Shown: positions 33,760-48,507, numbered from the stretch's first letter. The stretch is 64,000 nt of DNA from Paraphaeosphaeria minitans (GCA_015832175.1 WJXW01000004.1:372001-436000), one strand, 5' to 3'. Made by a program: numbers and translations. Notes: generated from the sequence alone by a model not told the origin.

Positions 33760-36700
33760 TTCCTTAATTTTTTGTTAATAGTTTCCTAAGTAGTTCTCTA
33801 GTTCCTAAGTGTTTTTACTGTGTAGGTAACCTTTCCACTTAATAAGGTACGCGTTATTATACTAATTATATTTTAGAATTCTTTTAACCTTAAATTTATT
33901 TTCTTCCTTAGTCTAGTAGTAGAAGGTGGTTTTAACTAGTGTATTAGGGTCTGCTAGTTCTAGTAGTAATACGTGGAATACTAGGTGTATCTTTACATCT
34001 AGCAGTAGTTCTAACTTATAGTTTACTAGTAATATTTGCTTAAAAATATAAAATAGTCTAACCTTAATATAATTTAGTTTCTTATGTTTTTTCTTTTAAG
34101 TTTAAAGGTTCTTTGTAAGCAGATATGCTTTATCCTCTTTCTTTAGCTAAGGTGCTATTTTTTATTTTCTATTTTAATATAAAATTAATTTCTGCTAAGC
34201 TTTCTTTAGATTTTCTTAGAGTTGTTAGTGTATTTTCTTTATATTTTCTACTATATTTATAGCTTCTTTTACTTTTATTGTTGTAGAAAATTATTAGTTA
34301 AAGAGATATAGGTGTCTTCTATAGTTTATATAGAATAGTGTATGTCCTAATACTGCTAATACTTTGTTATTATAGGCTAACTGTGCTATAGGTAGTAATA
34401 AAACCTAGTTATTCTTTTAACTATTACAGTAGATGCGTAGGTACGTTTCTATAGTTTAGTTTATACGTTCTGTCTATCCGTCTATTTATAGATAGTAAGC
34501 TGTTAATAGCTTTTATTTTATTCTAAGTAGTGCTATAAGCGTTGTCTAATAATTTAACGTAAAGAGCTTGTCTCTGTCGCTAATAATTATTTTTAGAATT
34601 CTATAGTATCTAATTAGTTAGTCTAGGATAAGAAAGGCGAGTTCCTTTATCGTTATTCTCTTAAGGCATAGAATAAGCTCAATATACTTAGTTAGTTAGT
34701 AGACTATTACTAGTATACTATCGTATTTAATTTCTGTTATTAGATCTTTAGAGTTTAGAATTCCTATAACAAAATCTATAGTAATATCTTTCTATAGTAC
34801 TATTAGTATTCTAATTACTTACATCTCTCTATATTTAAGATATATACTATATTTGTTTCTTTAACATTTTGCACATTTATAGATATAAATTATTATAGCT
34901 TCCTTAATTCCTTTAAAGGTGTAATCCTTTTAGGTAAGTTCTATTGTCTTTATAATGCCTAGGTGTCTATATATAGGGTTATTATAGTATTATTAGATAA
35001 TCTTAGTCTGTAGATGTTCTAGAACTTCTTAGTTAATTACTAAAAGTTAGTTTAGTTTCGCTGTTAGCTCTAGAAATCTATTTTTAGCTTTACAAAAAAT
35101 TACAGAGAAAGTTTTTACTTTTTCTCCTACTAGATTACTTTATTAGCTAAGAGCGTCTGCTCTACTATTTTCTTTTCTAGCTACATAGATAATTTTAAAC
35201 TTATACTACCTAGTAGTTTACAACTATCTTTGTTATTATAGCGTAAGTTCTTTTATTATTATAAACCTTAAAAGGTTTTTATAATTTATATAGATTTCTA
35301 GCGTTAAGTAACTAAGCGTGTAAATCCTCTAGTGCTTTAAAGCTTTAACAATAGCGTAGAGTTTTTTATTATATACGTTGTATTATGTTTTGGCGTTATT
35401 AAATTTGCATAAATAATAGGCAATTAGGTGCTATTTACTATTACATTTTTATTTAGCGTAGGCGCCTAGCGTAAGATCGCTAACATCTGTTTTAAAGCGT
35501 AGTAGTTTATCACTTCTAAAATAAACAAGGATAGGTTCTATAATACATACTACCTTAAGGAGTTAGAATAACATTCTACACTTATTTGTCTATTTAAAAG
35601 GTACGTCCTTCTTTATAAAATTTATTAAAGGTATCGTAACCTTTATATAATTTTAGATAAATTGTTAATTAAATCCACAGAATCCTAAGAATTCTTAGAT
35701 ATTCTTAGCTATCTTTAGTATTAGCTAGTTCCTAATGCATTTAACTTTACTTAGTGCTATCTTAATTCCTTCTATAGTAATAATATATCCTAGGAATTTA
35801 AGTTATTTAACGTTAAACTTACATTTCTTAAGTTTAATATAAAAGCATACTTTATCTAGTGCTTCTAGTACTGTCTATACATGCTTAGTGTAGTCTAATT
35901 TGTTTTTAGAAAAAACAAGGATATTATCTATATACGTAATAACAAATATGTCTAGATATTCGCGGAGTACATTATTAATAAGTGCTATAAAAGCTGCTAG
36001 TGCATTTGTAAGTCTAAATAGTATAATCTTATACTTAAATAGTCTATAGTGTAATTAAAACGCTATTTTCTATTCTTCACCTTTTTTAATTTATATAAGG
36101 TGGTAACTGTCTCTTAGATCTATTATCATAAATATCTTAGCTTAAGATAGTTAATCTTGTAACTCTGTAATATTTAGTAGTAGATATTAGTTTTTTATTA
36201 TTATGTTATTAAGTTATTAGTAGTTAACGTATAGTTTATCTAATCTATCCTTTTTCTTAACAAATATAAAAGGGCTTACTACTAGTGACTTTAATAGTTA
36301 TATATATCTTTCTTAAGGTTTATTTTAATAAAATTACGTTCTTTAAGGAGTTCTTCTCCTATTTTACTATATAGTAGTCTAAAGGGTGGCATTTTCCCTT
36401 CTTCCAGGTCTATTATAAGATCCTAGAGTTAATATTCTAGTAGGTTTGCTTTTTCTTCTTTTTCTGTAAATATATATGTCTATTTCCTATACTCTCTTAG
36501 TAAAGTAAGGGGTGTGCTATTATCCTCTTTCTTACGCTTTTAAACCTAGTAGTTCCTACTAGCATCTACTAAGGTGTATCTTTATTTTTTAACTATCTAT
36601 TATAGTATTATGTTATTAATAACTTCCTTATCTACTATTATTTTTAGTTAATACGTAGGCTTTACTTATAATATATAATTACAGCGTTTAAATAATATTT

Positions 36701-37055
36701 TCTTTATACCCTAGTTAATTTATAAGTTGTGTATTATTAACTAAGGTAATTCTAAGACTAACTTATACTTAGATTCTAATAAGATATCTAAAGTAAGTTC
36801 CTCTCTATATTCTTAAACTATTATTATGGTAGTGACCTCTTAGTATATTTAAGGTATCTTAGGCATTAGGGATCTATTTACAATATAGATAGTATAAGGT
36901 ACTTTTTTCTCTAATATTATAAGTCCTACTTATCTTACTATCTAATAAAATATAAAGTTCTTTTCTACACCTAAGTTTATAAGAGCTTAAGCCTATATTC
37001 CTTTAAGCTATACTAGTAGCTTAACTAATACTATACTTACTATAGCATTTAATTT
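33760..37055 (-). pseudogene. G5 pol, RIP-inactivated
   Basis: Same domain order as G2 pol on the minus strand, from protease near 36960 through RT, RNase H and integrase to the chromodomain near 33790-33910. Confidence 0.85.
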
Positions 37056-38920
37056 AATAAAGGTGTTTTCTTATCTAAGTTTAGGCCTAAAAAAGATATC
37101 TATTTGTATAGGTTATAGTTAAGTTCTGGTGCCTAGTATACGTTTCTAAGCATCTACTTCTGTTATTACTCTTAAGTACGTAGCTTATATAGATTATCTT
37201 TTTCTTCTTCCTATAAGGATGTTCTTCTATTTTTCCTCCTATAGTCTTTACTATTCCTATATACTAGTTAAATTAGTAGCTCTATTATTACTTTTTACGT
37301 AGGGCAGTTTACAAAACTATCTAAATGTTTAGCTATATAGTAGTATTTATAGTCTTAGTTTAGACACGTATACTAATATAGTTATATATAGTCTCTATTA
37401 ATAAGCATGTTGCAGTATTTATTACCCTTTAGTGTAAAGTAAGGAAAGTATTTTACTTATTATTTATCCTAGAGGTGTTCGTTGTAAGCTGTAATAGGGT
37501 AGTCTATTTATATCTATCTACAGCGCAGTTTCCTTCTAGGTTATTTCTTACTCTCCTCTTTCTCTATCTTATATTATACGTATATTAGTTCTTTGCAATA
37601 CGTCTATATATAGAATTAGTGTGTAGGATTTTAGTGGTCTAAGTAGTACTTTAGTATGTAGTCTAACTTCTTATTTTTATAGGGTTGCATTCCTTTTAGT
37701 GCCTAGTAGGGTTCTATATAGTTCTAAATATTTAGTTTATACTTAGGTGACATAGGGTTGTCTTTTTCTTACCTACTTTATAGGTAAGAAGTAGGAGATT
37801 TTAGTATCTCTTCTACGTCTTCTACGTTGTAGTATATATTAGAGTCGTCTTCTAGATCTTTATATAATTATAAGTTAGGTAAATCTAATCGCTTACTTTA
37901 TTCTAGTGTAACGCGTTAGTAACTAAATAGCGTTGTAATAACTTCTTATTCCTTATTAGGTTCTTAGTACTTAATAGTTAGTATATTTAACTTAGTTTAA
38001 TAGACTTTATTCTTTAATTTACAGTTCCTAGCTATATAGCCTAGTTTGCTATATATAAAGTATTTACAGGTTTTAGTTATTAGTTATTAACTTCTATTAG
38101 AGACGCGTTTGTTAGGCTACTTAAGGCCTATTTTTCCTCCTTTTCCTTTACTTAAGTAGTTAAACTAGACATCTTTTATTAGTTTGTATCTCTAGTAGTT
38201 CTTTAGCTGTTACTTTTAGATAATTCTAATAGGGCTCTTATAAACTATTTTTGCTAGTTATCTAAAGCTTATAGCCCTAAGGTTTAAGTAGAGCTCTTAT
38301 TATAATAAAAACTATTCTCTATTAATCCTAATAGTTTCTTTATATAGTTCTTTAAGGTTAGTAATTTGCGCACTACTACGTAGGAGTTCCTTATATAGTT
38401 TCTGTTTAAGTCCTTATTTATATATGTCCTAGAGAGATTTATTATCCTAGTTAAGTTATATAGCGTATCTATAAAACTTAGCTATATACTTAGCTACTAA
38501 TTATTTCTAAGTTATAGTCTAAATCTTTACTTTTACAATAGAGTCCTTATTAGTAATCCTAAAGAGTTATTTAAGGCATTTCTTAAAGTTATTATAATTC
38601 TTAATAATATTAACTATATTAGCGTGCTTATTTACGTAATTATCGTTATTATTATTGTGGTCTATTCCTAGGTACTTTTTAAGGTAGAGATAGATCTATA
38701 ATCCTACATCTCCTTATATATATATTGCTGCGAAGATAACCCTTTTCTTATCTTTAAGGGGTTTATCTAAGTTAAAGAAGTAGAGGTCTAACTAGAGAAT
38801 CTAGACGTTAGTTTAAGATTGTTCGCTAAAGTAGAGATTAGGTTTGTACGCCTTACTACTATCTTTTGTAGAAGTAATCTTAGTAGCACCTAAAGCTGTA
38901 AAAGAGGTAGAAGTTTATAA
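37049..38920 (-). pseudogene. G5 gag, RIP-inactivated
   Basis: Ends at TAA (37049-37051 on minus) in the conserved CCTTTATTAAATTAAATG context; zinc-knuckle region near 38020-38070. Start approximate. Confidence 0.72.
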
Positions 38921-38946
38921 AGTACTTATATTAAAGGTGTTTAAGA

Positions 38947-39357
38947 TATTAAATCTAAGAGAGTAGCTAGTCCTAAAGGGTTAAAGTTAGTTCTTAGGCA
39001 GGAGTACTTATAGAAGGTAGAAGATCTTATTAATATAATAGTATCTTGCGAAGTGTAATAAGTTAACAATTTAGTCTACTAGAATCTAAATAATAGATTA
39101 ATAAACAGATTAAATATAAGTATAAAAAGCTTATTCTCGCGTTCCTATATAATAGGGCTACTCTATTGCTTAGTGTTACTAAGTAACTAAGCACATTACG
39201 TAGCCTACTCTACTACTTAGTGTTACTAAGTAACTAAGCACATCACGTGACCTAATCTAAGTTACTTGGCGTTTCTTTGTTACATTTATAACCTTGTCGC
39301 TATTCCATTACACCTTTATAAGCGCCTAAGTCCCACATTGTTATCTGGTACGTAACA
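38947..39357 (-). repeat. LTR type A, G5 5' LTR in element orientation (411 bp)
   Basis: Same length as its partner; ends GTACGTAACA before TSD TAGGT. Confidence 0.92.
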
Positions 39358-39362
39358 TAGGT

Positions 39363-40840
39363 AATAAACTAGGTGTTTAGTCTTCCTAATCTTTGTTAAG
39401 CTTCACCTAATTATGCAACTATAGTAGTTTAGTCCTTCTTAGGTCTTCTCCTTAGCCTTAGCTTTAGAGCTTTAATTCGTGTAGCTATAAAAGTATCTAT
39501 ATCCTGTAGTTCCTGTGTGCTGTCTTTAGTTACGTAATAGTATAGTTTAACCTATATATAGCGTAGTTTTAGAGGTCTATTTTTAAGCTCTAAAATAATA
39601 TCTCTTCCTTTAATACTCTTAATTTTATATAGTCCTTACTATCCCTTCTTTTCTCTCTAGGCTATAACTTTAGAGCCTAGTAGGAGTGTAAAGGTTCTGT
39701 GTAATAATAAGCTATTCTTAGTATTAATTATATAAGTAACTTTAACTTTAGCTTTATCCTTTTGAAGTATTTTTATTGCTTTCTAAACTATATTAGCTTA
39801 GGCGATTAGTTCTAGTAAGGGTAGAGAGTCCTTATTAATCCTTAGGTAGGCACTAAAGACTAGAAGGGTAGGTACTATACTATTAGGCCTAGCTGTGTTA
39901 TTTAGTGCCTTTACTACTATCTATAGCACTGTCTTATTATTTATATAACTATTAATCTTAGCTCTTAGAATATTATATACTTAGTATAGTAGTGTATATA
40001 CTCTTTTAATCTTGCCTATAGCCTAGTGTGCCTCTACTAGCATTTACCTATATTCTGCCCTAACTATCTTCGCATAATTCTAAAACTTATTAGAAGCGAA
40101 GTTAGTTCCTAGGTTATAGATAATATAATTTAGTAGGCCTTAGTATATATTAATCTAGCATCTTATTAAGGTATTCTAGATATCTTGTGCAGTTATTAAT
40201 CTTAGGAATTAGGCTACCTAAAAGAATGTGTTTATATTAATAACGTGCAGGATATCCCTTTTACTAATTTATATAATATTAATAATAATCTTATAGTTAA
40301 AGTATAAGTTATTTTAGATAGAGAACTTAAAGCGTCTTAGCGCTTAGTTATATAACTAGTAGTAGTAATAGAACTTCCTTACTTCTTCTAGTATAGAGCT
40401 CTCTACTTTATACCCTGCCTAAGTAAGAAGCTTATATAGTCTTTCTATCTAGAGGTATCTAAAACAGTAGTATAGGCGTTAGAGTTCTGTCTCTGTAAAG
40501 AAGAGAGCTAATTTCTTATTACTAAGGTTAAAGAAGGGGTAACCCTACTTTTATATAACTAGGACTATTGTACTGTCTCTTTATACAATAATATCTAGGA
40601 TGTTATTAAAGTATGCCCTAAGTCTATTAGTATCTGCTAGCGATAGCAGGAATAGTATTAGGGAGTTAAGGATATAGTAGGTTACTATTCCTATAGGGTT
40701 AGTAATTTATATAGTGCCTAGAGATGTCTAGGAACCCTGTCCTCTAAAGCTAATATTAGTAGATCCTAGTAACTAGTCTACTTTAGTAGTTAGGTTTTTG
40801 TGTAAGTAGGTAGTGAGCTGGTCCTTTTCTACTATAGACA
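39363..40840 (-). pseudogene. C1 Copia integrase segment, RIP-inactivated
   Basis: Minus strand; collinear with the right-hand Copia copy C2 around 60650-62050 at high similarity. Integrase catalytic core and the GPY-like downstream segment are recognisable. AGACA at 40836-40840 is the left TSD of G3. Confidence 0.82.
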
Positions 40841-41296
40841 TGTTAGGATCCAGCCGCGCGCGAGCAGCGGGGCGCAAGCTTATTAGACTACTAGTCCGCT
40901 GGAGTTAGCTAACTAAGCAGTTAGATAACAGGTTATAGGTCCTAAAGGTCCTAAGGACTGCATAGGCCTCGCCTATATAGGAACTCTGGGACGCGTGGGA
41001 CTCGCCCGCACAGGATTCTAGAACGTATAGGATTCTAGGACATATAGGATTCTAGGACATATGGGATTCTAGGATGTGTAGGACTACTTAGTATATAGGA
41101 ACGCGAGAATAAGCTTCTTATACTTGTGTTTAATCTATTTATTAATCTATTATTTAGATTCTAGTAGACTAAATTATTAACTTATTACACTTTATAAAAT
41201 ACTATTATATTAATAAAACCTTCTACTTTCTATAAGTACTCCTGCCTAAGAACTAACCTTAACCCTTTAGGACTAGCTACTCTTTTAGATTTAATA
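40841..41296 (+). repeat. LTR type B, G3 5' LTR (456 bp)
   Basis: Begins TGTTAGGATCCAGCCGCGCG, the original TG intact; tandem GGATTCTAGGACATATA-type units near 40985-41085. Confidence 0.93.
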
Positions 41297-41324
41297 TCTT
41301 AAACACCCTTAATATAAGTACTTT

Positions 41325-43197
41325 ATAAACTCCTACCTCTTCTACAGCTTTAGGTGCTGCCAAAATTACTTCTATAAAAGATAGTAGTAAGGCGTATAAA
41401 CCTAATCTCTACTTTAGTAAACAATCTTAAACTAATATCTAGATTCTCTAGTTAGACCTCTACTTCTTTAACTTAAATAAATTTCTTAAAAACAAAAAGA
41501 AGGTCATTTTCGCAGTAATATATATGCGAGGAAATATAGGATTATAGATCTATTTCTACCTTAAAAAGTACCTAGGAATAGACCATAATAATAATAATAA
41601 TAATTACGCGAACAAGCACGCTAATGTAGTTAACATTATTAAGAATTATAATAACTTTAAGAAATACCTTAAGCAACTCTTTAAGATTGCTAATAAGGAC
41701 TCTATTATAAAAGCAAAGATTTAGACTATAACTTAGAAATAATTAGTAGCTAAGTATATAGCTAAGTTCTATAGATACGCTGTGTAACTTAACTAGGATC
41801 ATAAATCTCTTTAGGATATATACAAATAAGAACTTAAATAGAAACTATATAAGGAACTCTTACATAGTAGTACACAAATTGCTAACCTTAAAGAACTATA
41901 TAAAGAAACTATTAGAATTAATAGAGAATAGTTTTTACTACAATAAGAGCTTTACTAAAACCCTAGGGTAATAAGCTTTAGATAACTAGTAAAAATAGTT
42001 TATAAGAACCCTATTAGAATTATCTAAAAGCAACAGCTAAGGAACTACTAGAGATACAAACTAATAAAAGATGTCTAGTTTAACTATATAGATAAAGAAA
42101 AAAAAGGAAGAATAGGCCCTAAGCAGCCTAACAAACGCGTCTCTAATAAAAGTTAATAATTAATAACTAAGACCTATAAATACTTTATATATGGCAAACT
42201 AGGCTATATAGCCAGGAACTATAGATTAAAGAATAAAGTCTATTAAACTAAGTTAAATGTACTAACTATTAAGGACTAAGAACCTAATAAGGAATAGGAA
42301 GTTATTATAATACTATTTAGTTACTAATACGTTATACTAGAGTAAAGTAAGTAATTAGATTTACCTAACTTACAACTATATAAAGATCTAGAAGATAACT
42401 CTAATGTATACTACAACGTAGAAGACATAGAAGAGATACTAAGATCTCCTACTCCTTACCTATAAAATAGGCGGGAAGAAGATAACCCTATGTTACCTAA
42501 GTATAAACTAAATGTTTAGGACTATATAGAACCCTACTAGATACTAAAAGGAATACAACTCTACAAAAATAAGAAGTTAGACTACGTACTAAAGTACTAC
42601 CTAGACTACTAAAATCCTACACACTAATTCTGTATATAGACGCATTGCGAAGAACTAATATATATATAATATAAGGCAGAGAAAGAGGAGAATAAGAAAT
42701 AACCTAGAAAGAAACTATACTGTAGATAAATGTAGACAGACTACTCTATCGCAGCTTATAATAAACACCTTTAAGATAAATAATAAGTAAAATACTTTCT
42801 TCACCTCACGCTAAAGGGTAATAAATACTGTAATATGCTTATTAATAGAGACTATATATAACTATACTAGTACACGTGTCTAAACTAAGACTATAAATAC
42901 TACTATATAGCTAAACATTTAGATAGCTTTGTAAACTGCCTTATATAAGAAGTAATAATAGAGCTACTAATTTAACTAGTATATAGGAATAGTAAAGACT
43001 ACAGGAGAAAAAACAGAAGAATATCCTTATAGGAAGAAGAAGAAAAAGACAATCTACATAAGCTATATACTTAAGAATAATAATAGAAGCAGATGCTTAG
43101 AAACGTATACTAGGCACTAGAACTTAACTATAACCTATATAAATAGATGTCTTTTTTAGGCCTAAACTTAGACAAGAAAACGCCTTTATTAAATTAA
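41325..43197 (+). pseudogene. G3 gag, RIP-inactivated
   Basis: Collinear with G2 gag; ends at TAA 43195-43197. Zinc-knuckle region near 42175-42230. Start approximate. Confidence 0.72.
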
Positions 43198-46100
43198 ATG
43201 CTATAGTAAGCATAGTATTAGTTAAGCTACTAGTATAGCTTAAAGGAATATAGGCTTAAGCTTTTATAGACTTAGGAGTAGAAAAGAACTTTATATCTTA
43301 TTAGATAGCAAGACGAGCAAGACTTATAATATTAAAGAAAGAAGTACCCTATATTATCTATATTACAAATAGATCCCTAATGCCTAAAACACCTTAAATA
43401 TACTAGGAGGTTACTACCACAATAACAGTCTAAGGACATAGACAGGAACTTACCTTAGATATCTTACTAGGATCTAAGCATAAGTTAGTCTTAGGATTAC
43501 CTTAGTTAACAATACATAACCTACAGATTAACTAGGATACAAAGAAAATATTATTTAAACACTATAATTATGTATTATAAGTAAAGCTTATGTATTAACT
43601 AAAAATAATAGTAAATAAGGGAGTTATTAACAACATAATACTGTAATAGATAGTTAAAAAATAGAAATACATCTTAGCAGACGCTAGTAGGAACTACTAG
43701 GCTAAAAAGCGCGAGAAGGAGGATAACAGCACACCTTTTACCTTACTAAGAGAGTATAGGAAATAGACACATATATTTACAGAAAAGGAAAGAAAAGTAA
43801 ACCTACTAGAATATTAACCCTAGGATCTTATAATAGACCTAGAAGAAGGGAAGACGCTACCCTTTAGACCACTATATAGTAAAACAGGAGAAGAACTCCT
43901 TAAAGAACGTAATTTTATTAAGATAAACCTTAAGAAAGGATATATATAACTATTAAAGTTACTAGCAGTAAGCCCTTTTATGTTTATTAAGAAAAAGGAT
44001 AGATTAGACAGACTATATATTAACTACTAATAACTTAACAACATAATAATAAAGAACTAATACTTACTACTAAACATTGTAGAGTTACAAGATTAACTAT
44101 CTTAAGCTAAGATATTTATAATAATAGATCTAAGAGACAGTTACCACCTTATATAAATTAAGAAAGGTAAGGAATAGAAAATAGCATTTTAATTACGCTA
44201 TAGACTATTTAAGTATAAGGTTATGCTATTTAGACTTACAAACGCACTAGCAGCTTTTATAGCACTTATTAATAATATACTCCGCGAATATCTAGACATA
44301 TTTGTTATTACGTATATAGATGATATCCTTGTTTTTTCTAAAAACAAATTAGACCACACTAAGCATGTATAGACAGTACTAGAAGCACTAGATAAAGTAT
44401 GCCTTTGTATTAAACTTAAGAAATATAAGTTTAACGTTAAATAACTTAAGTTCTTAGGACATATTATTACTATAGAAGGAATTAAAATAGCACTAAGTAA
44501 AGTTAAATACATTAAGAACTAGCTAATACTAAAGACAGCTAAGAATATCTAAGAATTCTTAGGATTCTGTGGATTTAATTAATAATTTATCTAAGATTAT
44601 GCAAAGGTTATAATACCTTTAATAAATCTTATAAAGAAGAACGTACCCTTTAAATAGATAAATAAATGTGAAATATTATTCTAACTCTTTAAGATAGTAT
44701 ATATTATAGAACCTGTCCTTATTTATTTTAGAAGTGATAAACCACTACGCTTTAAAACAGACGCTAGCGATCTTACGCTAGGCGCCTACGCTAAATAAGA
44801 ATGTAATAGTAAATAGCACCTAATTGCCTGATACTTATGCAAATTTAATAACGCTAAAATACAATATAACGTATATAATAAAGAACTCTACGCTATTATT
44901 AAAGCCTTAAAGTACTAGAGGATTTATACATTTAGTTACTTAACGCTAAAAATCTATATAGATTATAAGAACCTTCTAAGGTTTATAACAACAAAAGAAC
45001 TTACGCTATAATAATAAAGATAGTTATAAACTACAGGGTAGTATAAGTTTAAAATTATCTATATAGCTAGGAAAGAAAATAGCAAAGTAGATGCTCTTAA
45101 CTAATAAAGTAATCTAATAGGAGAAAAAGCAAAAATCTTCTCCGCAATCCTTTGTAAAGCTAAAGATAGATCTCTAGAGCTAATAGTAGAACTAAATTAA
45201 CTTTTAGTAATTAACTAAGAAGTTCTAGAATATCTATAGACTAAGATTATCTAACAATACCACAATAACCCTATGTACAGACACCTGGGCATTACAAAAA
45301 TAATAGAACTTATCTAAAGAAATTACACCTTTAAAGGAATTAAGGAAGCTGTAATAACTTATATCTATAAATGTATAGAATGCTAGAGAAATAAACACAG
45401 CATATATCTTAAATATAGAGAGATGTAAGCAATTAGAATACTAATAGCACTATAGGAAGACATTGCTATAGATTTTATTATAGGAATTCTAAACTCTAAG
45501 GACCTAATAACAGGAATTAAATATAATAGTATACTAGTAGTAGTCTACTAACTAACTAAATATATTAAGCTTATTCTATGTCTTAAAAGAATAATAGCAA
45601 AGGAACTCGCTTTTCTTATCCTAGACTAACTAGTTAGACACTACAGAATTCTAAAAATAATTATTAGCAACAGAAATAAGCTCTTTATATTAAATTATTA
45701 AATAACACTTATAGCACTGCTTAGAACAAAATAAAAACTATTAATAGCTTACTATCTACAAACAGACGGACAGATAGAACGTATAAACTAAACTATAAAA
45801 ACGTACCTACGCATCTACTATAATAGTTAAAAGAATAACTAGGTTTTATTACTACCTATAGCATAGTTAGCCTATAATAATAAAGTATTAGTAGTATTAG
45901 GACATACACTGTTCTATGTAAACTATAGAAGACACCTACATCTCTTTAATTAATAATTTCCTACAACAATTAAAGCAAAAGAAGCTATAGATATAGTAAA
46001 AAATATAAAGAAAATACACTAATAACTCTAAGAAAATCTTAAGAAAGCTTAGCAGTAATTAATTTTATACTAAAACTAAAAACGAAAAATGGCACCTTAG

Positions 46101-46520
46101 CTAAAGAAGGGGGATAAAGCATATCTGCTTATAAAGAACTTTTAAACTTAGAAGAAGAAATATAAGAAACTAGATTATATTAAGGTTAGACTATTTTACA
46201 TTTCTAAGCAAATATTACTAGTAAACTATAGGTTAGAACTACTGCTAGATACAAAGATACACCTAGTATTCTACGTATTACTACTAGAACTAGCAGACCT
46301 AGATACACTAGTTAAAACTACCTTCTACTACTAGACTAAGGAAGAAAATAAATTTAAGGTTAAAAGAATTCTAGAATATAATTAGTATAATAACATGTAC
46401 CTTGTTAAGTAGAAAGATTACCTATATAGCGAAAACACCTAGGAACTAAAAAACAATCTAAAAAACTATTAGTAAAAGATTAAAGAGTTCTACTAGAAAT
46501 AACTAGAACGCATCTAGGAA
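43190..46520 (+). pseudogene. G3 pol, RIP-inactivated
   Basis: Collinear with G2 pol. The RT site here reads YIDDILVFS near 44315, so the catalytic YxDD is intact in this copy. Chromodomain near 46360-46460. Many in-frame stops. Confidence 0.87.
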
Positions 46521-46559
46521 TCGCCACTAGTATAAGGCCTAGCCTACAAAATAGACTAG

Positions 46560-47085
46560 TTAATTACCTTAGCGCCTAACAGCGCGTTAGGATTTATTAA
46601 CGCAGTAGCCTATACTAACTCCTCTTACGCCTTAAGCGCTTCTAACTTGTCTATAGTACTTATGCTATAATTAAATAATTCTTATTCTTTCTAATATAAT
46701 TTCTTTTACTAATTATATAAGCGCGCTATCTTCTTTTACACCTAATAGGCGCGAAGGAGAGCTACTTTAGCTAGCTCTTCCTTAATATAGAGCTTTACCT
46801 TCTCTTTAGCCTCTAACTTTTCTAACCTCTCTATTTTAGTATCTATTTTTAAATAATCTAGTAAAGGGATCTCTTTAGGCTTATATTTCTAGTTTCCCTA
46901 TCTAACGCAGTTAGTATACTAAAAGTGTAAAGAAGAAAAATAATAAGTATATTTCTTCTTAGTGCAGTATAAATAAGTAACTATTATAAAAACGTAGTCT
47001 TTCTTAAGATAATTAGCTTAACTATAGCAATGTTAAACAGAATAAGATAATAACTTTATAGGTAGTTAACTTATAAGGATATTAA
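46560..47085 (-). pseudogene. Antisense ORF type B of G3
   Basis: Same position, direction and coiled-coil sequence (IERLEKLEAKE) as in G2 and G4. Broken by RIP-type stops. Confidence 0.58.
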
Positions 47086-47104
47086 GCTTAGAGGGGGAGA
47101 ATAA

Positions 47105-47560
47105 TATTAGGATTTAGCTATATGTAAGTAGTAGGGCGTAAGCTTATTAGACTACTAGTCTGCTAGAGTTAGCTAACTAAGTAGTTAGATAATAAGTTAT
47201 AGGTCCTAAAGGTCCTAAGGACTGCACAGGCCTCACCTATATAGGAACTCTAAGACGCGTGGGACTCGCCCGCACAGGATTCTAGGACGTATGGGATTCT
47301 GGGACGTATAGGATTCTGGGATATATAGGATTCTAGGATGTGTGGGACTACTTAGTATATAGGAACGCAAGAATAAGCTTCTTATACTTATATTTAATCT
47401 ATTTATTAATTTATTGTTTAGATTCTAGTAGACTAAATTGTTAACTTATTACACTTTGCAAGATACTATTATATTAATAAAACTTTCTACCTTCTATAAG
47501 TACTCCTGCCTAAGAACCAACCTTAACCCTTTAGGACTAGCTACCCTCTTGGATTTAACA
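47105..47560 (+). repeat. LTR type B, G3 3' LTR (456 bp)
   Basis: Starts TATTAGGATTTAG, ends GGATTTAACA before TSD AGACA. Confidence 0.93.
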
Positions 47561-47565
47561 AGACA

Positions 47566-48507
47566 CTTATATAGCGCCTATATCCTAGAGCTCTCCTTAG
47601 TACTTTATACAATACTAACTAACTAGAGTAAATAGTTATATAGGTTCCTTTATATTCTTATTATCCTTACTATATTAGATGTCTTCGCTAGTTGTGTAAT
47701 AAAGGTAGGTAGTAGAAGTAAGGTATAAAATAGCCTTCTATACTTTTTCTTTATTACTCTATTAGTCTTATTTATCTTCCTCCTCTTTTATGTAATAGTC
47801 TTCTTCCTCTAGCTCTCCTTTAAAGTTAAGGATATATACTTATATATCTATAGTAAAGGGTTTATGTTTATAGAAGTTAGTATATAATAATATGTATTAC
47901 TTTCTAGCTTACTAGGTATTCCTTAGTAGATAGTTAGTAGACTAGTATCCTTCTTTATAGTATATAAAACATTTCTACTTTATATAAGAGCTTAAACTTC
48001 TAAAGTTACCTCTTCTTTTTAGTCTAAAGGTTAATCTACCTCTAGAGGGGCTAGATCCTCTTATGTAATTAAAATTATTTTATTATTAATTAGTGTAGTA
48101 TACCTCTTTACTATTTTAGAGAAACTATAACTTCTTCCTATTTTTAGTAACTTAGAGTAATGTATAAAAGTTACTAAGTAAGCTTTCTACTATATTTTTA
48201 GGGTTAAACATAGCTTATTTAAGGTTAGAATAGCTATAGTATACTTATATAATAGTAGTGTGTAGTTATAATTTACTACTAAAGCCTTGTCTAAGAGCCC
48301 TTTAGGCTAAAGTAAGCTTGTTAATTATTACTTCTAGGGCCTTATATAATATAGTAGCTAGATTATCCCTTTTATAGCGTTTAAAGGTAAGAGTAGTCTA
48401 GTCTATCTAGTACTAATTGTAATTAACACTAGTATTAAAGTGCCTATTTAGTCTATTGTATAATTTATTCTATAGAAGTCCTAGTCTAATATTATATAGG
48501 TAGTAGG
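47566..48507 (-). pseudogene. C1 Copia gag/protease segment, RIP-inactivated
   Basis: Minus strand, collinear with C2 at about 59700-60600. Sits between G3 and G4. GTAGG at 48503-48507 is the left TSD of G4. Confidence 0.75.

Larger units (their letters stand above)
32775..39357 (-). mobile_element. G5 complete chromodomain Gypsy element (LTR type A), minus orientation
   Basis: 6583 bp with two 411-bp type-A LTRs (32775-33185, 38947-39357) and a perfect TSD TAGGT (32770-32774 and 39358-39362). Inserted in the Copia C1 polyprotein, whose frame resumes at 39363. Reading leftward: 5' LTR, gag, -1 switch at 37049, protease, RT, RNase H, integrase, chromodomain (about 33790-33910), then an antisense ORF (plus strand) and 3' LTR. 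RIP-inactivated. Confidence 0.95.
40841..47560 (+). mobile_element. G3 complete chromodomain Gypsy element (LTR type B)
   Basis: 6720 bp, 456-bp LTRs at 40841-41296 and 47105-47560, perfect TSD AGACA (40836-40840, 47561-47565), inserted in Copia C1. Same gene order as G2, including the -1 gag/pol switch and the antisense ORF. RIP-inactivated. Confidence 0.95.
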
